Below, in pieces: positions 1 through 7,100 of a stretch of 64,000 nt of DNA. A program made the translations under genes and the position numbers. The number at the start of each line of letters is the position of its first letter. The stretch's first letter is position 1. Source of the DNA: Sutterella sp. (GTDB lineage Bacteria > Pseudomonadota > Gammaproteobacteria > Burkholderiales > Burkholderiaceae_F); NCBI GenBank assembly GCA_020025915.1, contig JAHHRH010000003.1, positions 18,014-82,013 on the forward strand. Reading direction: 5' to 3'. The notes beneath the pieces were generated by a model that searched no databases, was not told where the DNA came from, and saw only the letters and a program-made list of their open reading frames with translations.

Positions 1-33
1 GGTGCTGGCGTCGTTGCCTCTGTTATCGAATAA
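1..33 (+). CDS. tuf: Elongation factor Tu, first copy, 3' end only
   Basis: The window opens inside a tuf gene. The last ten codons read GAGVVASVIE followed by TAA. All 33 bases are identical to the end of the complete tuf gene at 17280-17312, and the two sequences diverge straight after the stop. EF-Tu delivers aminoacyl-tRNA to the ribosome. Two tuf copies flanking this superoperon is the usual betaproteobacterial arrangement. Confidence 0.95.
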   Translation, partial: GAGVVASVIE

Positions 34-40
34 GTCTGAA

Positions 41-73
41 TTGGATTTGCGGTCAGATAAATTGACCGTCCAA
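41..73 (+). repeat. Inverted repeat between tuf and tRNA-Trp
   Basis: CGGTCA (50-55) pairs with TGACCG (63-68), with an outer TTGG/CCAA pair at 41-44 and 70-73. It ends two bases before the tRNA. It may be a tRNA processing signal or a partial terminator. There is no T-run, so tuf and the tRNA are probably co-transcribed. Confidence 0.45.
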
Positions 74-74
74 T

Positions 75-150
75 AGGGGTATAGCTCAATCGGCAGAGCG
101 ACGGTCTCCAAAACCGTAGGTTGAGGGTTCGATTCCTTCTGCCCCTGCCA
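75..150 (+). tRNA. trpT: tRNA-Trp (anticodon CCA)
   Basis: A 76-nt cloverleaf. Acceptor AGGGGTA pairs with TGCCCCT, followed by discriminator G and an encoded CCA. The D arm contains AGCTCAATCGGCAGAGC, the anticodon loop is CTCCAAA giving CCA, and the T loop contains GGTTCGATTCC. Its position between tuf and secE is conserved in beta- and gammaproteobacteria. Confidence 0.97.
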
Positions 151-153
151 GCA

Positions 154-196
154 AAAAAAGCCAAGCCGCGATCATAGATCGCGGCTTGGCTTTTTT
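154..196 (+). terminator. Intrinsic terminator after tRNA-Trp
   Basis: A long, nearly perfect stem: an A-run followed by GCCAAGCCGCGAT pairs with ATCGCGGCTTGGC followed by six T. It ends the tuf-tRNA(Trp) transcript, so secE needs its own promoter. Confidence 0.93.
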
Positions 197-281
197 GTCA
201 TGGGCTCGCATAAAGTTAGAGTTTTTCTGCCTCAAAGATGCGAGTTGCCGTTAAAATAGCAAACTTCTTTTGCTTTTTATT

Positions 282-312
282 TTGACCGATAAGAGCTGTT
301 TTCTTCTTATCG
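282..312 (+). promoter_or_regulatory. Putative secE-nusG promoter inside an inverted repeat
   Basis: TTGACC (282-287) is followed by a 17-base spacer and TCTTAT (305-310, 4 of 6 matches to consensus). The perfect 8-bp repeat CGATAAGA (287-294) / TCTTATCG (305-312) encloses the spacer. The layout resembles other operon promoters in this window. The -10 box is weak, so confidence is moderate. Confidence 0.4.
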
Positions 313-328
313 TGGGTCAGGAAACAAT

Positions 329-712
329 ATGAACAATCAAAATGTAGAACCAAGCACGAGCAAGGCGGATACGGTGTTACTTACACTGGCAATCCTTTTT
401 GCCGTCGTTGGTGTGATTGCCTTTTCTTTGCTGACGGATCAGACGCTAGCTGTGCGTTTGGCCGCTTTGGCTGGTGGCCTTGTTGCTGGTGTGGTTTTGG
501 CTTGGTTTAGCCCATCTGGTAAGCACCTGCTTAACTATGGTCGTCAGTCTTGGGAAGAGTTGCGTCGTGTCGTATGGCCGACTCGTAAAGAAACGATAAA
601 CACAACAGGTCTGGTAATAGCTTTCGTTGTGGTAATTGCAGGGTTCCTCTTTATTTGCGACAAGCTAATTGAGTGGGGCCTTTATGACGTGTTGTTGCGT
701 CTTTCTCTTTAA
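329..712 (+). CDS. secE: Preprotein translocase subunit SecE
   Basis: Small essential subunit of the SecYEG channel in the inner membrane; it clamps the two halves of SecY. The 127-aa protein has three hydrophobic segments (about 16-34, 44-60 and 94-112), like the long enterobacterial form. Just before the last segment is the conserved cytosolic amphipathic motif, including WPTRKET at 83-89. The ATG start is preceded by AGGAAA. It is followed by nusG after 16 bases, the usual secE-nusG operon. Confidence 0.97.
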   Translation: MNNQNVEPSTSKADTVLLTLAILFAVVGVIAFSLLTDQTLAVRLAALAGGLVAGVVLAWFSPSGKHLLNYGRQSWEELRRVVWPTRKETINTTGLVIAFVVVIAGFLFICDKLIEWGLYDVLLRLSL

Positions 713-728
713 TTAGTGAGGTTGGATC

Positions 729-1265
729 ATGAGCGATAACAGCAAGAGGTGGTACACGATTCACGTTTATTCTTCTATGGAAAAAAGCGTGAAGAAGGCT
801 CTTGAGGAACGCATTGCTCGTAGCGAGCTTCGTGAAAGCTTTGGCGAAGTGCTTCTTCCAGTGGAGCGCGTGCAGGAAGTTCGAAATGGCCGCAGCCATG
901 TCACTGAACGTCGCATGTATCCGGGCTATGTGTTCATTGAAATGGAAATGAACGATGCAACCTGGCATTTAGTGAATTCCACCCCGCGAGTCATTGAATT
1001 CTTAGGCAATAATCATCCAGTTGTTTTGTCTGATGCAGAAGTTGCATCCATTATGGCTCAGATGGAACGTGGCTCTGAAAAGCCCCGTCCGAAGATTGAG
1101 TTCGAAATTGGCGAAGAAATTCGAGTTAAGACAGGACCCTTTAAAGATTTCAATGGTCGTATTGAGGCTGTTGACTATGACAAGAGCCGCTTGCAGGTTT
1201 TTGTCTCGATTTTCAGCCGAGAAACATTGGTTGACCTCGATTTTAACGAGGTAGAGAAGCTTTAA
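729..1265 (+). CDS. nusG: Transcription termination/antitermination factor NusG
   Basis: NusG binds RNA polymerase, suppresses pausing, and couples transcription to Rho and to ribosomal S10. The 178-aa protein has an N-terminal NGN domain (to about residue 115, with YPGYVFIEM) and a C-terminal KOW domain (GPFKDFNGRIEAVD region). Length matches the family (E. coli 181 aa). Start ATG at 729 follows TGAGG. It forms a two-gene operon with secE. Confidence 0.97.
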   Translation: MSDNSKRWYTIHVYSSMEKSVKKALEERIARSELRESFGEVLLPVERVQEVRNGRSHVTERRMYPGYVFIEMEMNDATWHLVNSTPRVIEFLGNNHPVVLSDAEVASIMAQMERGSEKPRPKIEFEIGEEIRVKTGPFKDFNGRIEAVDYDKSRLQVFVSIFSRETLVDLDFNEVEKL

Positions 1266-1283
1266 AAAAAAATGGTGATGCGC

Positions 1284-1312
1284 TTGCTCGATACAAAAAA
1301 TGGTGGTATAGT
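1284..1312 (+). promoter_or_regulatory. Putative rplKA promoter
   Basis: TTGCTC (1284-1289), 17-base spacer, TATAGT (1307-1312, 5 of 6 matches). It lies in the 117-base spacer between nusG and rplK, where E. coli also starts the L11 operon. No inverted repeat surrounds this one. Confidence 0.6.
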
Positions 1313-1382
1313 GCACGCCTTTCTCACCTAAACATGGGGAGCTCGACTAGTTGAGCGATTGAACCCATAAGGAAATTTAACG

Positions 1383-1814
1383 ATGGCTAAGAAGATCATC
1401 GGCTTTATCAAGCTGCAAGTTCCGGCTGGTAAGGCCAACCCCTCGCCTCCTATCGGTCCGGCTCTCGGTCAGCGCGGTCTGAACATTATGGAGTTCTGCA
1501 AGGCTTTTAACGCTAAGACGCAGGGCATGGAAGCTGGCCTTCCGATCCCGGTTGTGATTACTGCCTATGCCGACAAGAGCTTCACGTTTGTGATGAAGAC
1601 TCCTCCGGCCGCTATCTTGATCAAGAAGGCTGCGAAGATTCAGAAGGGCTCTGGTCGTCCGAATACGGATAAGGTTGCTAAGATCACACGTGCTCAGGCT
1701 GAAGAAATCGCCAAGATGAAGGAACCTGATCTTACGGCTGCTGACGTTGACGCTGCTGTCCGCACGATTGCTGGTTCTGCTCGTTCCATGGGCGTTATTG
1801 TGGAGGGTCTGTAA
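1383..1814 (+). CDS. rplK: 50S ribosomal protein L11 (uL11)
   Basis: Component of the GTPase-associated centre at the base of the L12 stalk; it is needed for RelA stimulation. The 143-aa protein has the typical proline-rich N-terminus (VPAGKANPSPPIGPALGQRG) and the C-terminal rRNA-binding domain. The stop codon overlaps the rplA start (TAATG), indicating translational coupling. Confidence 0.98.
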   Translation: MAKKIIGFIKLQVPAGKANPSPPIGPALGQRGLNIMEFCKAFNAKTQGMEAGLPIPVVITAYADKSFTFVMKTPPAAILIKKAAKIQKGSGRPNTDKVAKITRAQAEEIAKMKEPDLTAADVDAAVRTIAGSARSMGVIVEGL

Positions 1815-2509
1815 TGGCTAAGCTTAATAAGCGCATGAAGGCTCTCAACGCTAAGGTTGAAGCACAGAAGGTCTACACGGCTGTTGAAGCTCTTGACCTG
1901 ATCAAGGAAACTGCTGTAGCTAAGTTCGACGAATCTGTTGACGTTGCTATTCAGCTCGGTATTGATCCTCGTAAGTCTGACCAGGCCGTTCGTGGCGCTG
2001 TTGTGATGCCGGAAGGCACGGGTAAGACTGTCCGTGTTGCTGTCTTCACGCAGGGTGCAAAGGCTGAAGAAGCTCTCGCCGCTGGTGCTGACGTTGTTGG
2101 TTTTGACGATCTCGCTGCCAAGGTTAAGGCTGGCGAACTCGACTTTGACGTTGTGATTGCTTCTCCGGATGCGATGCGCGTTGTCGGTCAGCTCGGTCAG
2201 ATCCTTGGCCCGCGTGGTTTGATGCCGAATCCGAAGGTTGGCACGGTTACGCCGAACGTTGCTCAGGCTGTTAAGAATGCTAAGGCTGGTCAGGTTCAGT
2301 TCCGTGCCGACAAGGCTGGTATCATTCATGCTCCGATCGGTCGTGCTTCCTTCACGACAGAACGCTTGCAGAAGAACCTTGCTGCCTTGATCGACCAGTT
2401 GAACAAGCTTAAGCCTGCTTCTTCTAAGGGGCAGTATCTCCGCAAGGTTGCTGTCTCTTCTACGATGGGCATTGGTGTTCGCGTTGATATCGGTTCCATC
2501 AACGCTTAA
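1814..2509 (+). CDS. rplA: 50S ribosomal protein L1 (uL1)
   Basis: Binds the mobile L1 stalk of 23S rRNA and moves deacylated tRNA out of the E site. In E. coli it also represses translation of the L11 operon mRNA. The 231-aa protein has family length and carries the segment GPRGLMPNPKVGTVT. It starts within the rplK stop codon. Confidence 0.98.
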   Translation: MAKLNKRMKALNAKVEAQKVYTAVEALDLIKETAVAKFDESVDVAIQLGIDPRKSDQAVRGAVVMPEGTGKTVRVAVFTQGAKAEEALAAGADVVGFDDLAAKVKAGELDFDVVIASPDAMRVVGQLGQILGPRGLMPNPKVGTVTPNVAQAVKNAKAGQVQFRADKAGIIHAPIGRASFTTERLQKNLAALIDQLNKLKPASSKGQYLRKVAVSSTMGIGVRVDIGSINA

Positions 2510-2557
2510 TGAACCATATTTTTTGAGGTCGACCCCTCATTTCATTAAGGAAACTTG

Positions 2558-2611
2558 ATGAAGACGTTGATTAACGTCAACGAGGTCGGAAAAGAGAAAT
2601 CTTTTCACTGA
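2558..2611 (+). CDS. Possible 17-codon leader peptide upstream of rplJ
   Basis: A good ribosome-binding site (AAGGAA at 2547-2552) stands before ATG at 2558, which opens a 17-codon frame (MKTLINVNEVGKEKSFH) ending at TGA 2609-2611. The stop touches the first base of the L10-leader hairpin at 2610. The reading frame could equally be accidental. The peptide resembles nothing I recognise. Confidence 0.25.
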   Translation: MKTLINVNEVGKEKSFH

Positions 2612-2730
2612 GGCCGTGAGGTCTCGAGGGCTTTGGGTGACGGCATTGGTTCACAATGTCGTCGCTGTCAAAGACCGCTGGAGAAATGAGGACCAAACGA
2701 GATTTGAAAGCAAAGTAATCTCGGCAGTCT
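2589..2730 (+). promoter_or_regulatory. Ribosomal protein L10 leader, distal part
   Basis: The 449-base gap between rplA and rplJ is the place where L10(L12)4 represses rplJL in other bacteria. Visible elements are a GAAA-capped hairpin (2589-2606), a GTGA-capped hairpin (GAGGCC/GGTCTC, 2610-2625), and a two-tier stem with CTTTG 2631-2635 / CAAAG 2669-2673 outside and GACGGCATT 2639-2647 / AATGTCGTC 2655-2663 inside, separated by asymmetric loops. GAGATT/AATCTC (2699-2722) precedes a T7 run at 2733. An internal-loop stem like this fits an L10 site. The assignment rests on position and structure, not on a covariance search. Confidence 0.5.
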
Positions 2731-2746
2731 GATTTTTTTAATGGAC

Positions 2747-2776
2747 TTGTGAATTTCGTTGTTGACGCTTTCACAA
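2747..2776 (+). repeat. Hairpin in the rplA-rplJ spacer
   Basis: TTGTGAA (2747-2753) pairs perfectly with TTCACAA (2770-2776). It lies between the L10-leader-like block and the structure in front of rplJ. I see no convincing promoter in this gap. Confidence 0.4.
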
Positions 2777-2889
2777 TGACAGAACTAACCGCCAAGTCGT
2801 CCAGCGCAGACGGTAAACCGAAGAGAGATATTGCGTTGTGTTTTCTCATCACAAATTAGATGTTTGTGAGTAAAAAATCAGCCAAAACT

Positions 2890-2946
2890 CTCAGAAGTAT
2901 GCCGGTTATTTAGAAACCGGCGTTCTCGAAAGGGAACGCCTCTGAG
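2890..2946 (+). promoter_or_regulatory. Three-way junction directly before rplJ
   Basis: CTCAGA (2890-2895) pairs with TCTGAG (2941-2946) and closes two perfect hairpins. One is GCCGGTT/AACCGGC (2901-2907 and 2915-2921). The other is GTTCTC-GAAA-GGGAAC (2922-2937), with a GNRA tetraloop. The junction ends 12 bases before the rplJ start, so it could hide the ribosome-binding site. It is the best candidate in this gap for a translational control element. Confidence 0.5.
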
Positions 2947-2958
2947 TGGAGCCAGACC

Positions 2959-3489
2959 ATGGGTCTTAATCGTCAAGATAAGGCTGCTGTCATTGAAGAA
3001 GTTGCTGGCATTGTTGCCAATTCTTCTTCGATCGTCATCGCCGAATACCGTGGGCTGAGCGTTGAGGCCGTCACGAAGCTTCGTGCTGAAGCACGTAAGA
3101 ACAACGTGACGTTGCGTGTTGTCAAGAACACGTTGGTTCGCCGCGCCGTTGAAGGTACGGAATTTGCTGGGCTTGCTGATCAGTTTGTTGGTCCGCTCGT
3201 CTATGCTTTCTCCGCTGATCCGGTTGCTGCTGCCAAGGTTCTCGTCAATTTCGCCAAGGAAAACGACAAGCTCGTTATCAAGGGTGGCGCGATGGCCAAC
3301 TCCGTCATGGATGTTGAAGCTGTCAAGCAGCTCGCTACGATGCCGAGCCGTGAAGAACTCCTTGCCAAGTTGATGGCTACGATGAACGAACCGATTGCCA
3401 AGTTTGTTCGTACCATCAACGAAGTCCCGGCTCGCTTTGTGCGTACCGTGGCTGCCGTGCGCGATGCCAAGGAACAGGCTGCTGCCTAA
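2959..3489 (+). CDS. rplJ: 50S ribosomal protein L10 (uL10)
   Basis: Forms the stalk base that anchors L12 dimers to 23S rRNA and, with L12, acts as the autorepressor of this operon in model bacteria. The 176-aa protein opens with MGLNRQDKAAVIEEV and ends in the helical L12-binding tail. Start ATG at 2959 follows GGAGCC. It is followed by rplL after 41 bases. Confidence 0.97.
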   Translation: MGLNRQDKAAVIEEVAGIVANSSSIVIAEYRGLSVEAVTKLRAEARKNNVTLRVVKNTLVRRAVEGTEFAGLADQFVGPLVYAFSADPVAAAKVLVNFAKENDKLVIKGGAMANSVMDVEAVKQLATMPSREELLAKLMATMNEPIAKFVRTINEVPARFVRTVAAVRDAKEQAAA

Positions 3490-3530
3490 TTTAAATTTAA
3501 ACTAAACACTACGTAATACGGAGCTATAAA

Positions 3531-3908
3531 ATGGCCCTTACCAATGAAGAAATCCTCGAAGCGATCGCTTCCAAGACCGTTCTCGAAATCTCCGAACTCA
3601 TCAAGATGATGGAAGAAAAGTTCGGTGTGTCCGCTGCCGCTGCCGCTGTTGTTGCTGCTGGTCCTGCCGCTGAAGCTGGTGCCAAGGCTGAAGAAAAGTC
3701 CGAATTCGACGTCGTTCTCGAATCCGCTGGTTCCAACAAGATCGCTGTGATTAAGGTTGTTCGTGAAATGACTGGTCTCGGCCTCAAGGAAGCCAAGGAT
3801 CTCGTCGAAGGCGCTCCGAAGGCTGTTAAGGAAGGCCTCCCGAAGGCTGACGCCGAAGCCGCTGCTAAGAAGCTCGAAGAAGCTGGCGCCAAGGTCGCTC
3901 TCAAGTAA
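3531..3908 (+). CDS. rplL: 50S ribosomal protein L7/L12 (bL12)
   Basis: Multicopy stalk protein that recruits and activates the translational GTPases. At 125 aa it has an N-terminal dimerisation helix region (1-33), an Ala-rich flexible hinge (about 34-55), and a C-terminal factor-binding domain with GLGLKEAKDLVEGAP. The codon usage is extremely biased, as expected for a very highly expressed gene. Confidence 0.98.
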   Translation: MALTNEEILEAIASKTVLEISELIKMMEEKFGVSAAAAAVVAAGPAAEAGAKAEEKSEFDVVLESAGSNKIAVIKVVREMTGLGLKEAKDLVEGAPKAVKEGLPKADAEAAAKKLEEAGAKVALK

Positions 3909-3920
3909 TTTTTACTTGAT

Positions 3921-3962
3921 TTGACAAAACAAAGCGAGCAAAATATACTTGCTCGCTTTGTT
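3921..3962 (+). promoter_or_regulatory. rpoBC promoter nested in a 14-bp inverted repeat
   Basis: TTGACA (3921-3926), 17-base spacer, TATACT (3944-3949): a nearly ideal sigma-70 promoter 12 bases after rplL. A perfect 14-bp repeat (AACAAAGCGAGCAA at 3928-3941, TTGCTCGCTTTGTT at 3949-3962) surrounds the -10 box. Read from rplL it is a strong hairpin, corresponding in position to the E. coli rplL-rpoB attenuator. A transcript starting near 3956 would contain only part of the right arm. Confidence 0.75.
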
Positions 3963-3966
3963 ACTT

Positions 3967-4031
3967 CAAGGTCTCCCTTTTGTGGGGGACTTTGAACTTT
4001 GTTCTTAGCTTTGAGAATACAGTTCAAAGTC
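3967..4031 (+). promoter_or_regulatory. rpoB leader: candidate attenuator with two exclusive hairpins
   Basis: Hairpin A pairs CAAGGTC-T-CCC (3967-3977) with GGG-G-GACTTTG (3984-3994). Hairpin B pairs GACTTTGAAC (3988-3997) perfectly with GTTCAAAGTC (4022-4031), which runs into a pyrimidine-rich tail with many T (TTTCTTCTT). Both use GACTTTG, so they cannot coexist. B has the features of a terminator and A those of an antiterminator. No functional evidence is available from sequence alone. Confidence 0.5.
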
Positions 4032-4074
4032 TTTCTTCTTGATGAACCGTTTAACTTAAATTTCTCCCAATTCC

Positions 4075-4119
4075 GCCGCGCGGGTTCAGCCTACAAGCTG
4101 TGATTCCCGAGCGGCTTTT
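4075..4119 (+). promoter_or_regulatory. GC-rich leader hairpin before rpoB
   Basis: An interrupted stem: GCCGC, GGG and CAGC (4075-4090) pair in turn with GCTG, CCC and GCGGC (4097-4115), followed by four T. It lies about 60 bases before the rpoB start, inside the roughly 225-base leader that begins at the nested promoter. Confidence 0.5.
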
Positions 4120-4181
4120 GGCGTCTATAAAGTTTGCGTTCATCACCTTTTGGTTCATCCTCAATGTCGAACGGAGTGTCC

Positions 4182-7100
4182 ATGTCGTACTCGTTCACTG
4201 AAAAGAAGCGCATCCGCAAGAGCTTTGCCTCTCGCCCGAGCGTCCTTGAAGTGCCTTCCCTGCTTGATACTCAGCTTCGTTCCTACGAAGAATTCCTGCA
4301 GGCGGACGTTGCCCCGAAAAAACGTAACTCTGAGTTGGGTTTGCAGGCAGCGTTTACTTCCATTTTCCCGATCACTAGCCATAACGGTTACGCTCGTCTT
4401 CGTTTCGTCGATTACGAGCTTGCAGAACCTGAATTTGACGTTGCAGAGTGTCAACTTCGCGGCTTGACCTATTGCAGCCGACTTCGTGCCAAGATCCAAT
4501 TAGAGATCTATGACCGTGATGCTGCCAAGCCGGAAACGGTTAAGGAAATCCGTGAAAATGATGTTTATATGGGCGAAATCCCTCTCATGACAGAGAAGGG
4601 TTCGTTCATTGTTAACGGTACCGAACGCGTGATCGTTAGCCAGTTGCATCGTTCGCCTGGTATTTTCTTTGAACACGATAAGGGTAAGACGCATTCTTCT
4701 GGTAAGTTGCTCTTCTCCGCTCGTGTCATTCCTTACCGTGGTTCTTGGCTTGATTTTGAATTTGACGCTAAGGATATCTTGTATTTCCGCGTTGACCGTC
4801 GTCGTAAGATGCCCGGTACGATTCTGCTTAAGGCTATTGGCCTTACGCCGGAAGATATTCTTGCGCGCTTCTTCAGCTTTGATCAGATTACGATTAATGT
4901 GAACAATGCAAGCTTGCCGTTTGTTCCTGAACGTTTGAAGGGGCAAACTGTTAGTTTCCCGATTGTCGCTGATGGCAAGGAAATCGTTCCTGCTGATAAG
5001 CGCATTACGGCAAAGCACATTCGTGACTTGACCAAGGCAGGTGTGACTGATATTCAAGTCCCTGATGATTATGTGATTGGTCGCGTACTTGGGAAGAATA
5101 TTATTGATGAAGAAACTGGTGAAGTGATTGCGAATTGCAATGACGAAATTACACCAGATCTTTTAACCAAGCTTCGTATTTGTCGAATTTCGAAGATTGA
5201 AACGATCTTCACGAATGAGTTGGATCACGGTTCTTATATCTCGTCGACGCTGCGTTTAGATGATACGCCAGACCAGCTCGCCGCTCGTGTCGCTATCTAT
5301 CGTATGATGCGTCCGGGTGAACCTCCAACGGAAGATGCGGTAGAGGCGCTCTTCAATCGTCTTTTCTTTGATGCTGAAGCCTACGATCTCTCTCGTGTTG
5401 GTCGTATGAAGGTGAATGCTCGTTTCGGTCGTGATGGTGCTACGGGTGCCATGACGCTCACTAAGGAAGACATCATCGATACGATGGCTGTTCTTGTTGC
5501 CCTTCGCAACGGTCAGGACGCTGTTGAACTGATCGATGAAAATGGTGTTAAGCGAAATTGCATCGTGAATGGCGTGGACGATATTGACCATCTTGGTAAT
5601 CGTCGTGTTCGTTGTGTTGGTGAACTTGCAGAAAATCAGTTCCGCTCCGGTCTCGTACGCGTTGAGCGCGCTGTCAAGGAACGTTTAAACCAGGCTGAAA
5701 GTGATGGTTTGACTCCGCAGGATTTAATCAACTCTAAGCCAATTAGCGCTGCTATTCGCGAATTCTTCGGTTCTAGTCAGCTGTCTCAGTTCATGGATCA
5801 GACCAATCCATTGTCGGAAATCACGCATAAGCGTCGTATCTCCGCTCTTGGTCCTGGTGGTTTGACACGTGAACGTGCTGGCTTTGAAGTGCGTGACGTG
5901 CATCCGACTCATTATGGCCGTGTTTGTCCTATTGAAACGCCTGAAGGTCCGAACATTGGTTTGATCAATTCTTTGGCTCTTTACGCTCGTCTGAACGAAT
6001 ATGGCTTCTTAGAAACGCCGTATCGAAAGGTAGTTGATGGCGTTGCGACGCAGGAAATTTCGTACTTGTCCGCTATTGAAGAGGGTCGTTACATCATTGC
6101 TCAGGCTAATGCCGAAATGGATGCAGATGGTCGTCTCACGCAGGAACTCGTGTCTGCTCGTGACAACGGCGAATTCGTGCTTGCTAGCCCGGATCGTATT
6201 CACTACATGGACGTTGCGCCTTCTCAGATCGTTTCTTGCGCCGCTGCATTGATACCATTCTTGGAGCACGACGACGCAAACCGTGCTTTGATGGGTTCTA
6301 ACATGCAACGTCAGGGTGTGCCTTGTTTGCGTCCTGAAAAGCCAGTTGTTGGTACGGGTATCGAACGCACTGTTGCTGTCGACTCAAAGACAACGGTTCA
6401 AGCTCGCCGCGGCGGTGTCGTGGACTATGTTGACGCGAACCGTGTGGTTATTCGTGTGAATGACGAAGAAAGCGTTGCTGGCGAGACTGGCGTTGATATT
6501 TACAATCTTCAGAAGTTCACCCGTTCCAATCAGTCTACGAACATCAATCAACGTCCGATTGTTGTGAAGGGTGACCGTGTGGCTGCTGGTGACGTTTTGG
6601 CTGATGGCGCTTCTACCGATACGGGTGAATTGGCTCTAGGTCAAAATATGTTGATTGCCTTCATGCCTTGGAATGGCTACAACTATGAAGACTCGGTGCT
6701 GATTTCTGAACGAGTTGTTGCTGATGATCGCTATACCTCCATTCATATCGAAGAGCTCTCTGTTGTTGCGCGCGATACGAAGTTGGGTGCAGAAGAAATC
6801 ACTCGTGACATTTCCAATTTGTCTGAAAATCAGCTCTCTCGTCTTGATGACTCTGGCATTGTGTTCATCGGTGCAGAAGTCAAGGCTGGAGACGTGTTGG
6901 TTGGTAAGGTAACGCCGAAAGGTGAAACGCAGTTAACGCCTGAAGAAAAGCTGCTTCGTGTGATTTTCGGCGAAAAGGCTTCTGATGTTAAGGACACGTC
7001 TTTGCGTGTTCCGTCTGGCATGACGGGTACGGTTATTGACGTTCAGGTCTTTACACGTGATGGTGTTAAGCGCGATAAACGTGCTGAAAGCATTATTAGC

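Noticed and set aside
2577..2852. 91-codon - strand frame in the rplA-rplJ spacer
   Set aside because: It covers the structured L10 leader, lacks a start context, and has no recognisable protein features.
4134..4181. Longer N-terminus for RpoB from ATG 4134 or 4164
   Set aside because: The conserved protein starts at MSYSFTEKKRIRKSF, and only ATG 4182 has a well-spaced GGAG.
5885..5960. Possible antibiotic-resistance substitutions in RpoB, S12 or MurA
   Set aside because: The rifampicin pocket, both S12 lysines and the MurA catalytic Cys are all wild type.
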